From contig CP141139.1 of NCBI GenBank assembly GCA_035236585.1, forward strand, positions 17,810,990 through 17,874,989: DNA of 64,000 nt, written 5' to 3'. Each line of letters begins with the position of its first letter. Positions within the stretch are counted from its first letter, which is position 1. The position numbers were made by a program, and so were the translations under genes. Positions 12,565-27,500 of the stretch are shown here, piece after piece. The DNA comes from Warburgia ugandensis. Lineage: Eukaryota; Streptophyta; Magnoliopsida; Canellales; Canellaceae. Below the pieces are notes generated by a model, which did no database searches, was not told where the DNA came from, and worked only from the letters and a program-made list of their open reading frames with translations.

Positions 12565-15500
12565 CAGGTAAGACTCACTCCGACCTTGGAGGCTTATGCA
12601 CGACTTTCTAAGCCAGAAGGTGTTCGGGAAGGTTCCATGCCTTACACTGCATGGAAATTTGTGACTTACCCACGAGGTTCCACTACTGGTAAGGGTTAAC
12701 ATGTTTAGGTGTATTTTGATTGATATATCTCTGAAGTCGGTAACCTGGCAGAAAACATGGCTGCAGAGGTACTGGATAAAGCTTCATTGCTTGCAATCAC
12801 GTGGGATCAGAAAGTTATAATTGCGAAGTTGGTTATATCGGAGCTCAAAGTATACAAGGAATGGACCCTTGATAGTGCAGCAATTGGTGTGGCATGGTTG
12901 GATGATCAGGTGAGCAAAGGAGCTTGTTCTTTCATGTGTGATATGAATCCTGTCAATCTGCTTGTCCATATAGGGAGAATTTTAGAGAAAAGTAGAGATA
13001 ATGAAGCCTTTGCAATCTTTTCCAGATGTTGGTGGTTCTCACTCTGAGAGGACAACTCTGTTTGTATGCAAAGGAAGGAACTCAGCTTCACCGAACCAGT
13101 TTTGTTGGACATGCTTCTGCAGGAGATGATATCATGACATACCATATTCATTTTATTAATACATATGGGAATCCTGAGAAGGCTTATCACAATTCTGTAG
13201 CAGTTCGAGGAGCCACTGTTTATGTACTAGGACCAATGCATCTTGTGGCTTCTCGCCTTCTTCCATGGAAGGAAAGGGTTCAGGTTCTGCAAAGGGCTGG
13301 TGACTGGATGGGTGCACTCAACATGGCAATGAGGCCCTATGATGGTCATGCACATGGTGTAATTGATCTACCAAGAAGTGTGGATGCTATCAGGGAAGCA
13401 ATAGGGCCATATTTAGTTGAGCTGCTCATATCATATGTAGATGAAGTATTTTCTTATATTTCAGTTGCATTCTGCAACCAAGTTGAAAAAGTGGAGCAAG
13501 CTGTTGAAATGCAGATCAAAAGCAGGTCTGTGCACTCTGAGATTGAAGAGCAATATGCCCGTGTTGGTGGTGTTGCTGTAGAATTTTGTGTCCACATAAA
13601 AAGGACTGACATCCTGTTTGATGAAATCTTTTCCAAATTTGTGGCTGTTAACCAAGGAGGTAGTTTCACTTTCTATGTTGTGCTGCCTGCATCTCATAAA
13701 CTATAAAGTTCATGAAATTTCTATATTTTGGTGGAAGCCTTGCGAGGCCATGGAATCTTTAGTCGGCTTTTTAAATTCTGTGGTGGTCCATCACTTGACA
13801 AATTCCTTATGATCATTCAGTAAGTAATTTTGTAAACTTTTATGTTTTGCTTTTTTCAGAAGGGACAAAGCCAACATGAAACCTGGTTTTATTGCGTTGA
13901 TCTCTGATCATATTTGCCATTTTTCTTTTATGATCTCACTCTATCCAATTTAATATTGCATATTGGTAGCTTAGTGTTGTTTGATGTGAACTGTAAACTA
14001 TGCAAACAGTTGCTCATCAGTTCATAAGTGTTATGAGATTTTAAGCATATTGATAAGATCCATTTGTTTTTTCACCTACTCGGCACTCAAGCTATCATAT
14101 ATTTCTTCTTAGCCCTACTGATTGAACACTTCCATATTGGCATCAATTTTCTTACTGGTCCGCTAGTTGCTGAGAAAGGTACTTGGCATTAGTTTCCTTT
14201 CTCTAGAGTTGACTTATTTTATGAGCTATATTTATTTGATAACTGACTGTGATATTTGAAAACAAAAACCTGGATGTGAGATATCATGGCCTGGTTATTT
14301 AATGGGGGACAATCTAACATCATTGTTGCATGTTTCCCAGGCTTATTTCTGATCCCTTTAGGACATTTTCAGGCACATTCTTGGAGCTTTTGGAGCCCTA
14401 CATATTGAAAGATATGCTTGGATGTCTACCACCTGAAGTATTTTTCATGAAATACAAATTATTATGATTTCCATTGACATCTTAAATTGGAATAGAAATC
14501 TGAAGCTGTGCTGGGTTTATGAACTTTCTAGATTATGCAAGCATTAGTGGAGCATTACAGCAGCAAGGGATGGTTACAACGGGTGGAACAATGTGTTCTT
14601 CACATGGATATTTCTTCCTTGGATTTTAATCAGGTATGTCCTTGGTAAACCAGTAACTAACAAATTATATTTGCTCACTTGAAATTAGAAGTTGAGTGAT
14701 AATTGATTTTATGGATGATGAAGGACAGCATTCAAAATGCCCTGATCTTTGTGGTGTGATTAGATCAGAATCAATTTTAATTAAAAAGAATAAATTAAGC
14801 CATCACTAGCACTTTTAACATGTATAAAAATATTCTTAATAAGGATGAAAGACCTTGAATTATAGGATCTACAAGTCGTCTCAGATCTCTACTTATTAAG
14901 GTAAGATCAAAGTTTTAATCCGGTTCGTCCTTCTGATTGATGAACGGTCCCGATTAAGCTTCACACATAAATCATTCGGTAAAAGATAAAGTAGAAAAAA
15001 AATTAAAGGAAAGATCAGGATAAAACGACATTACCTCAGCCTCATACCAAATGCGGCTTCAGCCCACGGGAAGGAAATTAGAACAAGGAAACCACCAAGT
15101 CTAGCATAATCTCTATTTATCATTCATCAAAAGCTCCTTACAAAAAAGAGAAAAGAATCTTAAGTAGGGGGCGTCTCACCCTAATTTAGAGGAAAAGATA
15201 AAAATTGTCCCTACTTGAGTTACAATGCACTAATAAACCAAAAACCCTCAGTGTTAAATATCCAAAGTAAAAGGAAAAACTAAACTATAGTAAAAAGAAA
15301 AAAAAAAAACTTGTGATGGTTCCCATCAATGGACCTGTTATATGATTTTGTTTTCTCTCAATCACAAAGCACCTCATAACTTCAAATGATCTCTTAGGTT
15401 GTCAGATTGTGTCAAGAGCATGGATTGTATGGTGCCCTGATATATCTCTTCAATAGAGGCCTGGATGACTTCAAGGCACCTTTAGAGGAACTTTTGGGGG

Positions 15501-18500
15501 TTGTACAGAACAGTGAAAGGATCAAAGCTTCTCCTATTGGGTATGTCACCTTTTGTTGATTAGAGATCTTGTAAGATCAAGAAGTCAGTTAAAATCTTTG
15601 AACTCTTCTTCCTCTATTTGTGAGATTATTTTTTTGCATTTTACATTTAAGGACTCCATCCTATGATTTGTGCATGAATGCATTAAATTCAAGAAAACGA
15701 TGATCACCTGAAAAAATTCTTAAATGAGGAGAATCTAAATTTCAATTGGATGAAGAGCAACACTTCGGAAATTGATCAAACTCATAAGCTGAATCACTGT
15801 AAGGATTAACAAGAGTATTTGTGTGTGCTTATGAATGCATGTCAATAGAGTAACTAAAAACACAATTAACATATTTATAGATAACCAAATTTCACAACAA
15901 TCTAAGTAAGAGTTGTAGCACTCATGCTTGTAGAGAAGTTGATGATCCATTTTTTGATGGAGTGTGACTTCTTTGGAAGATCTAAACCATTAATCTTGTT
16001 TGGAATGACTTGGATAGGAAGCCTAGGTGCATTTGGATGATTCTAACCCCGTGTTTTCTGAAAAAACCTAAAAAAATCAGTGGCTGTGATTTCAAGTGAA
16101 CATAAAATAGTCTATAAAATAGAAGTGGTGGGAAAATATTTAAAAATTTTGGGACTAAATGGAAGCCATGACACTGATAGAACTCAACAATTCCAATAAG
16201 AATGGTCATGAATTTCTTAAGGGAAAAACTCAATTACAGAGATTCAATCTACAATAAGCAGGCTGATAGATGCAGCTCTGCTAACTTTACATGTGCGAGT
16301 GTGTTTACAAAGTTTCCAGAAAGATACAATTCTAGCTTTCGAGGCACTTGATCCTCCCAATTCTCCTTGTTACTCTTTAATTCTTCCATCCCCTTTTGAT
16401 TTCCTTCCTCTCTTTTATTTCCCTCTCTTCTGCCAGCTGTTTCTTTCCTTTCCAGTAACCGAATCCTATCTTGTTCCTAATTTCTGTTATTCTCTGTTAG
16501 AAGCTTCTCATTTCTGTTATAAGATCAGTAGATTATTTGTTCTTGCTTTAGGCCATTGTGGCCCAGCCCTTCCTCGGACCTCGCATAGGCAGGAGCTTCG
16601 TGCACTGGGGCTGTCCTTTTTTTACTCTTTCTTGTGTAGAACTTACCAAATCTACCTTCCTTTGGCTCCTTTGATGTAACAATACCCCCCCTTAAAAGTG
16701 CCACTTTGTCCTCAAGGTGGAAGTCAGGGAACTGCCTCTGAATGACTTCCATTTGTTCCCAGGTATTTTTGTGTTCTTAAAGGTCTTGGCACTATATGAG
16801 AACCTCTATTTGGCCAGTAGGAGACTGCCTAATGTCTTTGATGTTTGCGGGGTACTTTAAGTTCTAACTCTTCCGATAGGGCATGTGGTATTGGTTGAGG
16901 TGCCAATGTTGGCGCAGAAGCTGGCTTTAGCTAAGAGACATGGAAGACTGGATGTAACTTAGCATGTTGTGGTAACTCCAACTTATAAGCTACCTATCCA
17001 ATCTTTTCTAGAATGGCATATGGCCCATAATATTGAGGCCGTAGCTTCTCATTGATTTGTATTGACTGTGATTTGAGGTGATAAGGTTGAAGTTTAAAGT
17101 AAACGTAATCTCTTGGTTGGAAAGTAAGAGGACGGCAGTGTGCATCTGCCTGCCATTTCATTCTAGTTTGAGCTTCCTCTAAATTCTGTTTTAGTTTTGC
17201 TAGAATTGAATCACGTGTAGCTACCTGTTGGTTAACTTCCTCCACGACAGATTCTCCCCCAGCAAAGGTTAGTAACATGGGTGGTTCTTTTCCATATAAA
17301 GCTTTGAAGGGTGTCATTCCGGCAGAACTTTGGTAAGTAGTATTATACCAGTATTCTGCCCAGCATATCCATTTGGCCAAGGACTTTGGTTTGTCGCCAA
17401 TGAAACATCGCATATATGTTTCCAAACATTTGTTTACCACCTCTGTCTGCCCATCAGTTTGAGGATGATAGGCTCAACTCATCTTGAGGGATGTTCTTGC
17501 CTGCTTAAATTGTTCAACCCAAAAATGGTTGACGAATACCCAGTCTCTATCCGATACAATGGACTGGGGATAACCATGCAGTCTGACAACTTCTTTGATA
17601 AAGATGTGAGCTACATCTTTGGCAGTGTAAGGGTGACTGAGGGGAATGAAGTGGCTGAACTTGGTAAGGAGATCAACAACAACTAACAAGGTGTCAACTC
17701 CATGTGCCCTTGGCAAGCCACTGATGAAATCCATGGATAACTCACTCCAAACCACTTTAGGAATGGGAAGAGGCTGAAGAGGACCTACTGGTTTAGTAGT
17801 GGTATACTTGTTCCTTTGGCAAATATCCTGGCGCATTCCCTCCCAATGACACAGTTTGGATATGCATTTATAAGTGCGTGTGAACCTTGAATGCCCCCCT
17901 CTTGGAGTGAAATGGAATTCTTGTAAGAGGGTTGTGATATGAGGCGAAGACTTTGGAATAACTAGCCTTCACCAAAATAGTAATAGACCATGTTTGAGTG
18001 TGTATCCCATGTTATTGTTCTTGTTGTTGAGAATGTGAGATTCTTGACGCCTAGACAAAGCATCAGCTACTCTATTCTCAGAACCCGGCTTGTACTTAAT
18101 GATGAAGCCACACCCAATGAGTTTGGTTAACCACTTCTGTTGATCTTCATTAAGCATATGCTGATCCATTAAGAACCTTAGGCTTTTCTGGTTAGTATGG
18201 ATGATGAAATGTCGCCCCATAAGGTAATGTCACCACTTGTGTACCGCAAGAACTATGGCCATAAGCTCTCTTTCATAAATTGATTTGGATTGTGATCTAA
18301 AGGAGAGAGATTGACTGAAGAAAGCAATGGGCCTACACTCTTGCATAAGGACAGCACCAATTCCTTTGCCAGATGCATCTGTTTCCAGCACAAAGGGTTT
18401 AGAGAAATCCGATATGGCCAAGATAGGAACTGTTGTCATGACTCGTTTCAATGTCTCAAATGCCTCCTGAGCTTCCTTAGTCCATATGAATCCATCCTTC

Positions 18501-21500
18501 TAAAGTAGTTTGGTTAAGGGAGCAGCAATGAGTCCATAATTTCTGACAAACTTTGTGCAATAACTGGTAAGACCCAAAAATCCTCGAAGTGTCTTGGTGT
18601 CTTTAGGAATGGGCCAGGACAACATACATTCTACCTTGGAATTATCAGCGTCTACCCCTTTTTCAAATATAATGTCCTAAGTACTCCAAAGAAGGTTGTG
18701 CAAATGAGCACTTCTTCTTGTTGGCAATTAATTGGTGTTCTTCAAGTAATTGCAGGACAATGGTAATATGCTCCAAGTGCAGAGAAAGAGTACTGCTATA
18801 AACTAAAATGTCATCAAAGAAGATAAGGACAAACTTGCGTAGGTGTGGACGAAATACCTCATTCATGGGCCCCTGAAACGTGGTTGGTGCATTGGTTAAA
18901 CCAAAAGGCTTAACCAAAAATTCGTAGTGGCCCTCATGAGTTTGAAAAGCTGTCTTTGCTATGTCCTCTTCCTTGATTCGAATTTGATAGTACCTCGATT
19001 TAAGGTCGAGTTTTGAAAAGATGGTGACTCCTCCCAGTTCACTAGCAATTCATCTATGATAGGTATTGGAAACTTGTCAGGTACGGTCACCTTATTTAGT
19101 GCCTGATAATCTGCACAAAATCTCTATCTCTCATCATTCTTTTTGACCAGTAACACCGGGCTAGAAAAAGGGCTTTTGTTTGGTCGAATGATCTCTGAAT
19201 TCAACAATTCCTTAATGATTTTCTCAATCTCATCCTTCTGTGCATGTGGATATCGATATGGCTTGCTATGTGGGGGTTATGTTCCTTTTACTAGCCTAAT
19301 GGCATGATTGTGAGCGTGAGCAACCGGCAGCCCTAAAGACTGATAAAAAAATATGTGAAAATTTCTGTAGGAGAAAGTCGATTGATGGTTGATAATCCTC
19401 ATGATGCTGAGCCTGATTGGCTTCCATACCATAATACTCCACCACACAAATAACGGCAGCTTAGGAACAACTCAAAGGATGGATTTGAAGGATACCATAG
19501 AACAAGAGAGGGTTGGATCCCCTTTCAAGATGACTGGACGTCCTTCCACGCTGAACCTCATAGTTAGATCATGGAAGTTTGCCAAGATCTCCCCCAATGT
19601 TTCTAGCCACACTACTTCCAGGACCATGTCTGCGAACGGGTGGAAATCTTGAACCACCATGATCCCTAGCAGACTCAATCTTATCTGCCTACAAATACCT
19701 TGGCCTCTGATATAGTGCCCATCCCCAACTTGTACCCCAAATCGGCGTGATTGATCCACCTATAATTTGAGTTCCGCGACTAATTGGTTGGTAACAAAGT
19801 TGTGGGAAGCCCCACTGTCAATCAGCACCACCACGGCCTTCTTCCTGACCAAACCCTTCACTTTCATCGTACCACACATCGTAAAACCCGAAATGGAATT
19901 CAGGGACAACTTCAGGGGTTGGTTCTCCTTGTCCTTTTGGTCGTCCATGTCTGCCGGAGTGTTTTCCCTCTCATCCTCTTCTTCGTTGGCAAGGAGAAGC
20001 AGCTGTAGCTGCCCATTTTTACATCCGTGCCCTGGGTGATATTTTTTATCACACCGGTAGCACAATCCTTGCGATCGCCGTTGTTGTAGCTCTGCATTTG
20101 TAAGTTTTCTTAGGCTCTCTTTTTCTGGCAAGATATTCACCTGTCTGTCTCTCCCAATTGGTTTTCATATGGAAACCCTTGTTTCTATCGATGTTGGGGA
20201 CGACGACTGGCAATTGACGAAATTGCCCCTGCAACCCCACTTCCATCGGGCTCTTCTTGGGCTGAACACGAAAGGGCCCCTGATGACATTGGCCCAACAT
20301 CACTTCTAAGTGGGCGGGCCCGTATCTGGTCAAGGGCCAAGTTCTTCTCCTCAATCTTGTGGGCTAATTCCATGAGCCCAGACAGAGAAGCAGGCCTGAA
20401 GAGCTTGATCTCTACCTTGATGTCGGCCCATAACCCATTTAGGAAGGCTCCTCTTAGGATGTCGTTAGAGAGGTCGACTAGGTGGCCAGAGAGTAGCTCG
20501 AATGACCGGAGATTCTCAACGACACTTCCTGTCTGTTGCAGTGCAAGCAAGTTCTAGTAATCGTCGTCCAATTGGGACGACTGGAATCTTCAGAGCAAGG
20601 CTGACCGGAGAGACTCCCAAGATTGGAAGGGAGTGCGTGATTCCGATCACAAGAACCAATGGAGGGCTTCTTTTTCTAAGCAAATGGAGGGTGTTGGAAT
20701 CTTTTCATTGTCGGTGATATGATTGATATGGAATAATGCTCTGCTTTGCACAACCATCCGTAGGGTTCTTGGCTGTCGAATACCGGTAGGTTCTTGGCTG
20801 TCGAATACCGGTAGATCCAGTCTCCGGCCTTGAACATCTTAACGATGATGGCCCCCCGACAAAAAGGGACTTCTTCTGGGGTCTTTAGAGGTTTCCCCCA
20901 CTTCCGGGTTCCAATGACGATCTCCACCTTCTCCCTGCAGATCCTGTTCTTGATCCATTCACAGATTTCTACCAAATATTCCCCAAATGCATTAACATTC
21001 GTTTGTAATCTTTCGAGATGCTCCCTCACATTTCCAATCTCACCTCTGACCCCTTCTATCTCTTTCTCCATGCTTTCTGTTCTCTCCATCCTGGTTCTAA
21101 CCATTCCCAAGGCTCGAACCGGCTCTGATACCACTTGATAGAACTCAACAATTCCAGTAAGAATGGTAATGAATTTCTTAAGGGAAAAACTCAATTATAG
21201 AGATTCAATCTACAATAAGCAAGCTGACAGATCCAGCTCTGCTAACTTTACATGTGCCAGTGTGTTTACAGAGTTTCCCGAAAGATACAATTCTAGCTTT
21301 CGAGGAGCTAGATCCTCCCAATTCTCCTTTTTCCTCTTTACTTCTTCCATCCCCTTTTGATTTCCTTCCTCTCTTTTATTTCCCCCTCTTCTGCCAGCTG
21401 TTTCTTTCCTTTCCAGTAATTGAATCCTGTCTTGTTCCTAATTTCTGTTATTCTCTATCAGAAGCTTCTCATTTCTGTTATAAGATCAGTAGATTATTTG

Positions 21501-24500
21501 TTCTTGCTCTTGCTTGTGTAGAACTTACCAAATCTACCTTCCTTTGGCTCCTTTGATGTAACAGACATTTAATAGAGGGAATGGAGAAACAAGATTCATT
21601 TGACCGACCCCTAATTGGGATAAGGTCTTGACGATGATGATGATGATAAAATAGTCTATAAGCATCCAATTATCTTAAAATTTGGTATCTTGCCTACCAT
21701 TGAGTGCACTGACTCTGACCAGGATTCATTTCACAAATATGTATCCATGTTTTGATTATTTCTATTTTTTTCCTCTTTGAGTTTGTTAGTTCTTTGTTAG
21801 TTGTAATGTTTTGTGTGTTTGTGAATAGAACAACCAAAGAACAACCAAACAACCAAATTTCACAGGTATGTATCCTTGTTTTGATATATTTATTTTCTCT
21901 TTCAGTTTTTGATTGTAATGTTTCCATCCAGACAATTCCCTCTCCTTTTATTTCTTCAAATACCATAGAATGGGAATGTATCTCTTATTTTTCATCCCAC
22001 TTTTAACTTTTCATGAGAAACCTCTCTTAGTCCAGATGTTTCTTCTATTTTATGCTTTTTTTTTTTGGGGTCTTTTATGGATGACCATGGATGTAATTTA
22101 TCCTTTTCTCTTTCCTGGTTACTACAATTATCATCATTTTGACAACTCGTATCTGGCCTGAAAACGACATCGCAATCATTTGAGTAGTAACACTGGCCCT
22201 ATGTTTAATATTTTACTACAACTTCTTTTCAAATTCTGAGCCGTCCGTTTCACACTTCAAAGCAATTATGGTTAGGATCATCTGATGTAGATGATATTTT
22301 GGTGTATGGGCTATCTAAGGTGTGGCACAGAAGATGAGCAGTTTTGGATGCCAAATATTTGGGGTGCCACATATACTTGTAGCTACTTGCTTAAATCTTT
22401 TTGCTTCTGTATCCAGACACCAGACAGAAGCTCCTAATGTGGAAGCATTTCTATTTCTTTCTTGAGGGGCACTGCAATGTTCCATTGGAAGTTTCATTCA
22501 TGAATGCCTGTAGTTTCTGGCTTACAAATTACAAATGTGCTTTTCTATCATATCTAGCTTTTTGATGCTTAAGCCTGTGCTGATATGCATTGGTGCTTGG
22601 TTTGAAACTGTCAGTTATCAAGGTCAGATAATTTATGTGGTGACTGATACAATTAAGGCTCACATAATAAAATACTGTTACGTATAAAATATGATTGTTT
22701 GCAACTTACTTTGAACTATTTGATTCTTTTTATTCTGAGCTTCCTCATGTGGATCTTGGAAACAGGATCAGGATGCTTGTGTATCTGAAGTACTGCTTTT
22801 TAGGTATAGCATTTCCTCCAGGTATGCATCTTAAATTACAAATGACAGTTTACTGAGGTGGCTTTGTACTATATGAGATTGGTTAGTTTATCAAGTTAAT
22901 TTGTTCAAGATTCAAAACTTGGGAAGCTGGTTATTGTCTGAAAGACTTAACCATATCTGTTGTATCTCTTAATCCTGTCCAGGTGATAGTCCTCTTCTAC
23001 AACAAGACAACCATATTATGTTATGTGTGTGTGCATGAGCTCATGTTTCTGCATGTGGATGGTTGCCTGCATTGCATCAAGAAGACTCCCTCCACCTACC
23101 CACCCACTTGTAAAGGGCCACTGACCACCACCTGTACGGGATTAAGAGACCTAGCAGATAGTTTTCAACAAATAATACCATTAAGTCCCAGAAAAGATGA
23201 GCATTTTATATACTTCCCACGCTTTTGTGTTTCTATGAACTTCCCTTGTTTCACTAGTGCATCCCTAAGTGTTGGCTCACAGAGTGTATAGAGGAAGTTG
23301 CTTTGACTATAAAGACTCCTGTCAATTATGTCTCACAAACTGCATTCCTTTGGCTTAAAGATTTGTTCCTCTACTGACAACATTAGTGGAGTCACCTTCC
23401 TTTCTGAATGCACCCTGAATACTGCAATTAAATTTAGAAGCCCTGTCAAAAGAACAGTGGCCTCAACTTTTTGTGAATGTTGGCATTTGTCAGTCTGGAG
23501 GAAGGTCATAGTATCTCTTGTTTATCTTAGTAAATGATCCCTCTCACCCCGTCTTTCTCAGGATTTGGGGCATGTCCCCTGGAGCTTAATAACATAATGC
23601 TATTCACAACTTTCTTCTCTATTGATGTTCTAGATTCTGCAAATTATTGTAATCATTCATGTTTTCAGGAGTCTAAAACCTTAGAGTCTGAAATTTGCAG
23701 GACATGGTACTCTCCCTCCATCCCGCTTGCCATTACTTAGAACAGAACTGCTGCAGTTTCTGCTAGAGGATTCTAAAGACTGGAGCTCACAAGTGGCTGT
23801 AAGCTTCAAGTCATCTGCTGGGCCTATACCAAACTTATGCCATCTCTTATGGCTGGACACAGAAGCTACTCTTGAAGTTCTGAGGTGTGCTTTCTCTGAA
23901 GAGCAAAGACTAAAATCCAGCTATTCTTTGCATGATATGGTTGATGAAAGTTTAGATGAGAACAAAGAAAATATTCTCAAGAACCTGGAAAATCATTTGA
24001 TAGTTCAACATACCATAGACACTCTAGTTCATATTCTTGATGTGGAATTCTCTCAAGTGATGAGGCCTGCTGGCATGGATGGAAACAGCTCTCCCGAATT
24101 ATGGCCTTCAAAGAAAGACATAGGTCACATTTTTGAGTTTATTGCCTGTTTTGTTGCATGTAAAACTGCTACTGTCTCAAAAACTGTACTCAATCACATT
24201 CTGGAGTACTTGATAACGGAGAATGATCTCTCGCCTAGTGTTGCTGATCAGAAAATTGAAACTGATCATAGGAGAGAAACTGGTACTTGCACTTTTGAAG
24301 ATTGTACCGGAAACAGACTGGGATGCTTCTTGTCTATTAAATCTCTGTGAAAAAGCTCAATTTTACCAGGTAATTTGTCTAGGTTAATTCTTTGCTTACT
24401 CAGTATCAGGACTTTTGATAATTATCTTGTAATTTCTTTGAATCTCTAGAATGCCTACTTAAAGTCTTTTGGTCTTGATATCAATCACTGCTTGATACTT

Positions 24501-27500
24501 ATAGATAAAAAAGTTGTATTGTCATTCTGAAAGTTCCGCTGGTATATCATTCTACAGGTATGTGGTTTTATAAATACAATCAAAGGCCAAGAGTTTGCTG
24601 CTTTGGATAGTTATGTGAAGGATGTGAATGAACCTGTCCATGCTTTTGCTTTTATCAACAACAGGCTACTTCACTTGAGAGATACTGAATTGTTTGCTTT
24701 TCAAGCGGCAGTTCTCTCTCGAATTCCTGCACTGGTTAACTTAAGCAGGTAAATTTGATATATGTTCATGAGTTTTTATCTATTTAAAACTTCTTATATC
24801 CCAGACCTCAGGCCAGTTAATGAAATTTTCGCCTCTTATTTTTTTTAGTCAGGTTATCTGCTTTCTTATGCATCTCTTGTTATTTCATTTGCTTGCTGCA
24901 GAGAAGGAACGATTTTTTTGGCTGTGGACCATTTCAGTAAAGAAAGTCATAATATTCTGTCTGAACTTCAGTCTCATCCAAAAAGCCTTTTCCTTTATCT
25001 AAAGACAGTTATTGAGGCTTACTTGTCTGGTTCTCTCAACTTTTCTTCTATGGAAAGACGTTATGTTTTGGATCTGCCCTGTGGAAGGTTTATGAAGGAT
25101 CAGTCAGATGAACTTGGAGGTTACTTCGAAAGGATCTCCAATTTCCCAAAGCTTCTACGTCAGAACTCAATCCATGTAACTGATGAGATGGCAGAACTTT
25201 ATCTTGAGGTACAGAAAAAGTTTTGGAGTTGGGATCTGTCTTGATCAGGCTATGTGAAATTTAAGAGTTGATATTTAATTTTCTTAAACTAGCACATCAG
25301 CATCTACCCAGATGCATCTGGTCCTTTGGTTGTAAAACTTTTATTTTTGTTTAGATTTTTCTCAATTATCAATTTGCTTTCTTTTAACCAGTTTGGATGA
25401 TTAATTCTTAATTTTCATTTCCATAATATTTCTCATGCTTTCTCCCGGGACGATCTTGGACAGTGCTTCACAAGATTATTACATTTCATTTTGCATCAGT
25501 ATACCAATTTTAATGACTGTTATGCTTTCCTGTTGTGAATTCAAGTGGATGTTATAGTTCTTCTTCCAGACCAATGAAGACCTGATCATGCTGTTGGCAC
25601 ATAGCGATCTTCTATGCATGATCAGGAATGTCAATGCTATCCGTTCTTAGATGAAGGGAGCTTGTCTTTGAACTGCAGAAGGGCTTCTTTGCAAATCTTT
25701 TGGAGAATGAAAATTTTCCAATTTTATTGGATGTGGAACTCCTGGGAACGTTAATTTATTTCCATCAAAAAGTCATACAAGAATCATGGTAGATATGAGC
25801 TTTTAAATCAAGATGAAATCTGCAAATAAACTTGCAAACGGATACATGGCTTCTCTGGATAATGTTGAAGAGACCGTTAACTAATGATTTGAGCAATATC
25901 TCAGAAACGAGTCCTTGAAAGTTCCATTATAAAAAAAATTTCAGTAAAATCTCATGAGTAAGATTCCATTATCTGTGTGGTATAAGCTGATACATTGAGT
26001 GCAGTTCAGTCTGATGATATTATCTAAGAAGACTAAAAACCACCATACATATTCATATGTTTTAATGCCATCCCTCAAGCTGATGCTTATCCTCATGCAT
26101 AGCCTTCTGATAAAGTAGGGGTTTGATCTCAAGTGAATTTTTGGTGAACACGTCTACAAATTGTTCTGGCCCTAGAATATAGCCATGTGTCAGTTCTTGA
26201 CTCTACACCTTCTGACAACTTAATTGCCCTGATAATGTGATATATAACTGTTTGGCTGATGTTTGGTCTTTACATGATATTATGTTGATTGAATAAGCAA
26301 TTTAGGGCAGTTATTTTAGGATGATGGGTGGTTGTTATTGCAGGAAGTAGTTAATTATTTACTGCAACCGTTATAAATGAGTGACCTATTAGTCTTGTTA
26401 AATAAAAAGACTAATAGTTTGAGTCTTATATGGAGGTTTCCTGCTCAAAGTGGCATATGTGGAGGTTTTAGCTTCCAGAAATAGCCATATCATTGTTTGT
26501 TTAGATTGTTTTAGTATGTTTTGATGTAGATACACAACACAGTGTCTCTTAAATCTGACAAATCAAGTTGCTGTCTGCCACACTTTTCTTGTTCTTCCAT
26601 GTATCTTCTCCTTAATTTATCAGTTTGAGGCCAGCGTAACTAGGAAGGGGAGCCTTAGTGCAATGGTAAAAGTTGTCATTGTGTGACCTTGAGGTCACGG
26701 GTTCAAGGGGTGGAAACAGCCTCTTGCAAAATGCAAGGTAAGGCTGTGTACTTTAGGCCCTTGTGGTCCGCTCCTTCCCTGAACCCCGCATAGGCGGGAG
26801 CTTTGTGCCCCGGGGCTGCCCTTTTAGGCCAACCGAACTAGATCTAGTATTGTCATCAAAATTCTCACTAAACCTGCTTCTTTTTTGTCAGCTACTATGT
26901 CAATACGAGCCTAGTTCAGCTCTCAAATTCTTGGAAACATTTGAAAACTACAGACTGGAACATTGCTTACGTCTTTGCCAGGAATATGGCATTACAGATG
27001 CAGCTGCATTTTTATTAGAAAGAGTTGGTGATGTGGGGAGTGCTCTATTACTTATATTGTCTGGACTTGACACTAAACTACACTTGCTTGATGCCACTCT
27101 GGAAAGTAGAATATCTGAAATTACTTCAAGTGGCTTTTCTGAGATGGAGCAGATGGAGACTATTTTGAAGATGGAGGAGGTTTGTAAACTGGGGATTACA
27201 ATCAGATGAGGTGATTAACTTTTATATGCGGTGATCATCTTTGTGATTGAGCTTGTTCTGTTTTACAGGTTACTTCCATTTGTAATGTATTGCATGCATC
27301 TATTAGCTTATGCCAGCGGAATACTCCATGCTTAGATCCTCAAGAGTCTGAGTCCCTGTGGTTCCGGCTGCTTGATTCGTAAGTCAAACCTTCCCTGTCA
27401 CTTGTTCCTTTGAGTATATCTGCGTTGCATCATTTGATGGATCAGTCATGTCATACATATATGACAAAAAGAAATCTCTTTAGGAATAGGTCTGATAAAC

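Larger units (their letters stand above)
16175..21563 (-). mobile_element. Ty3/gypsy chromovirus-like LTR retrotransposon fossil in VPS8 intron 9
   Basis: Structurally near-complete element of 5.4 kb, opposite to VPS8. LTRs at 21136-21563 (5') and 16175-16681 (3') both run TGATAG...TGTAACA in plus orientation. The flanking 5-mers are GACAC (left) and GACAT (right), a near-perfect target duplication. An initiator-Met-tRNA primer site abuts the 5' LTR. Parts in order on the minus strand: gag (about 20185-21130), zinc knuckle [14 protein letters not shown] and protease [12 protein letters not shown] (about 19760-20140), reverse transcriptase (about 18660-19330), RNase H (about 17970-18460), integrase and C-terminal region (about 16994-17840). 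Integrase after RNase H fixes the gypsy order. It is broken, with about ten breaks. The LTRs differ at roughly 5% of positions by eye, suggesting a few million years. Confidence 0.9.
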
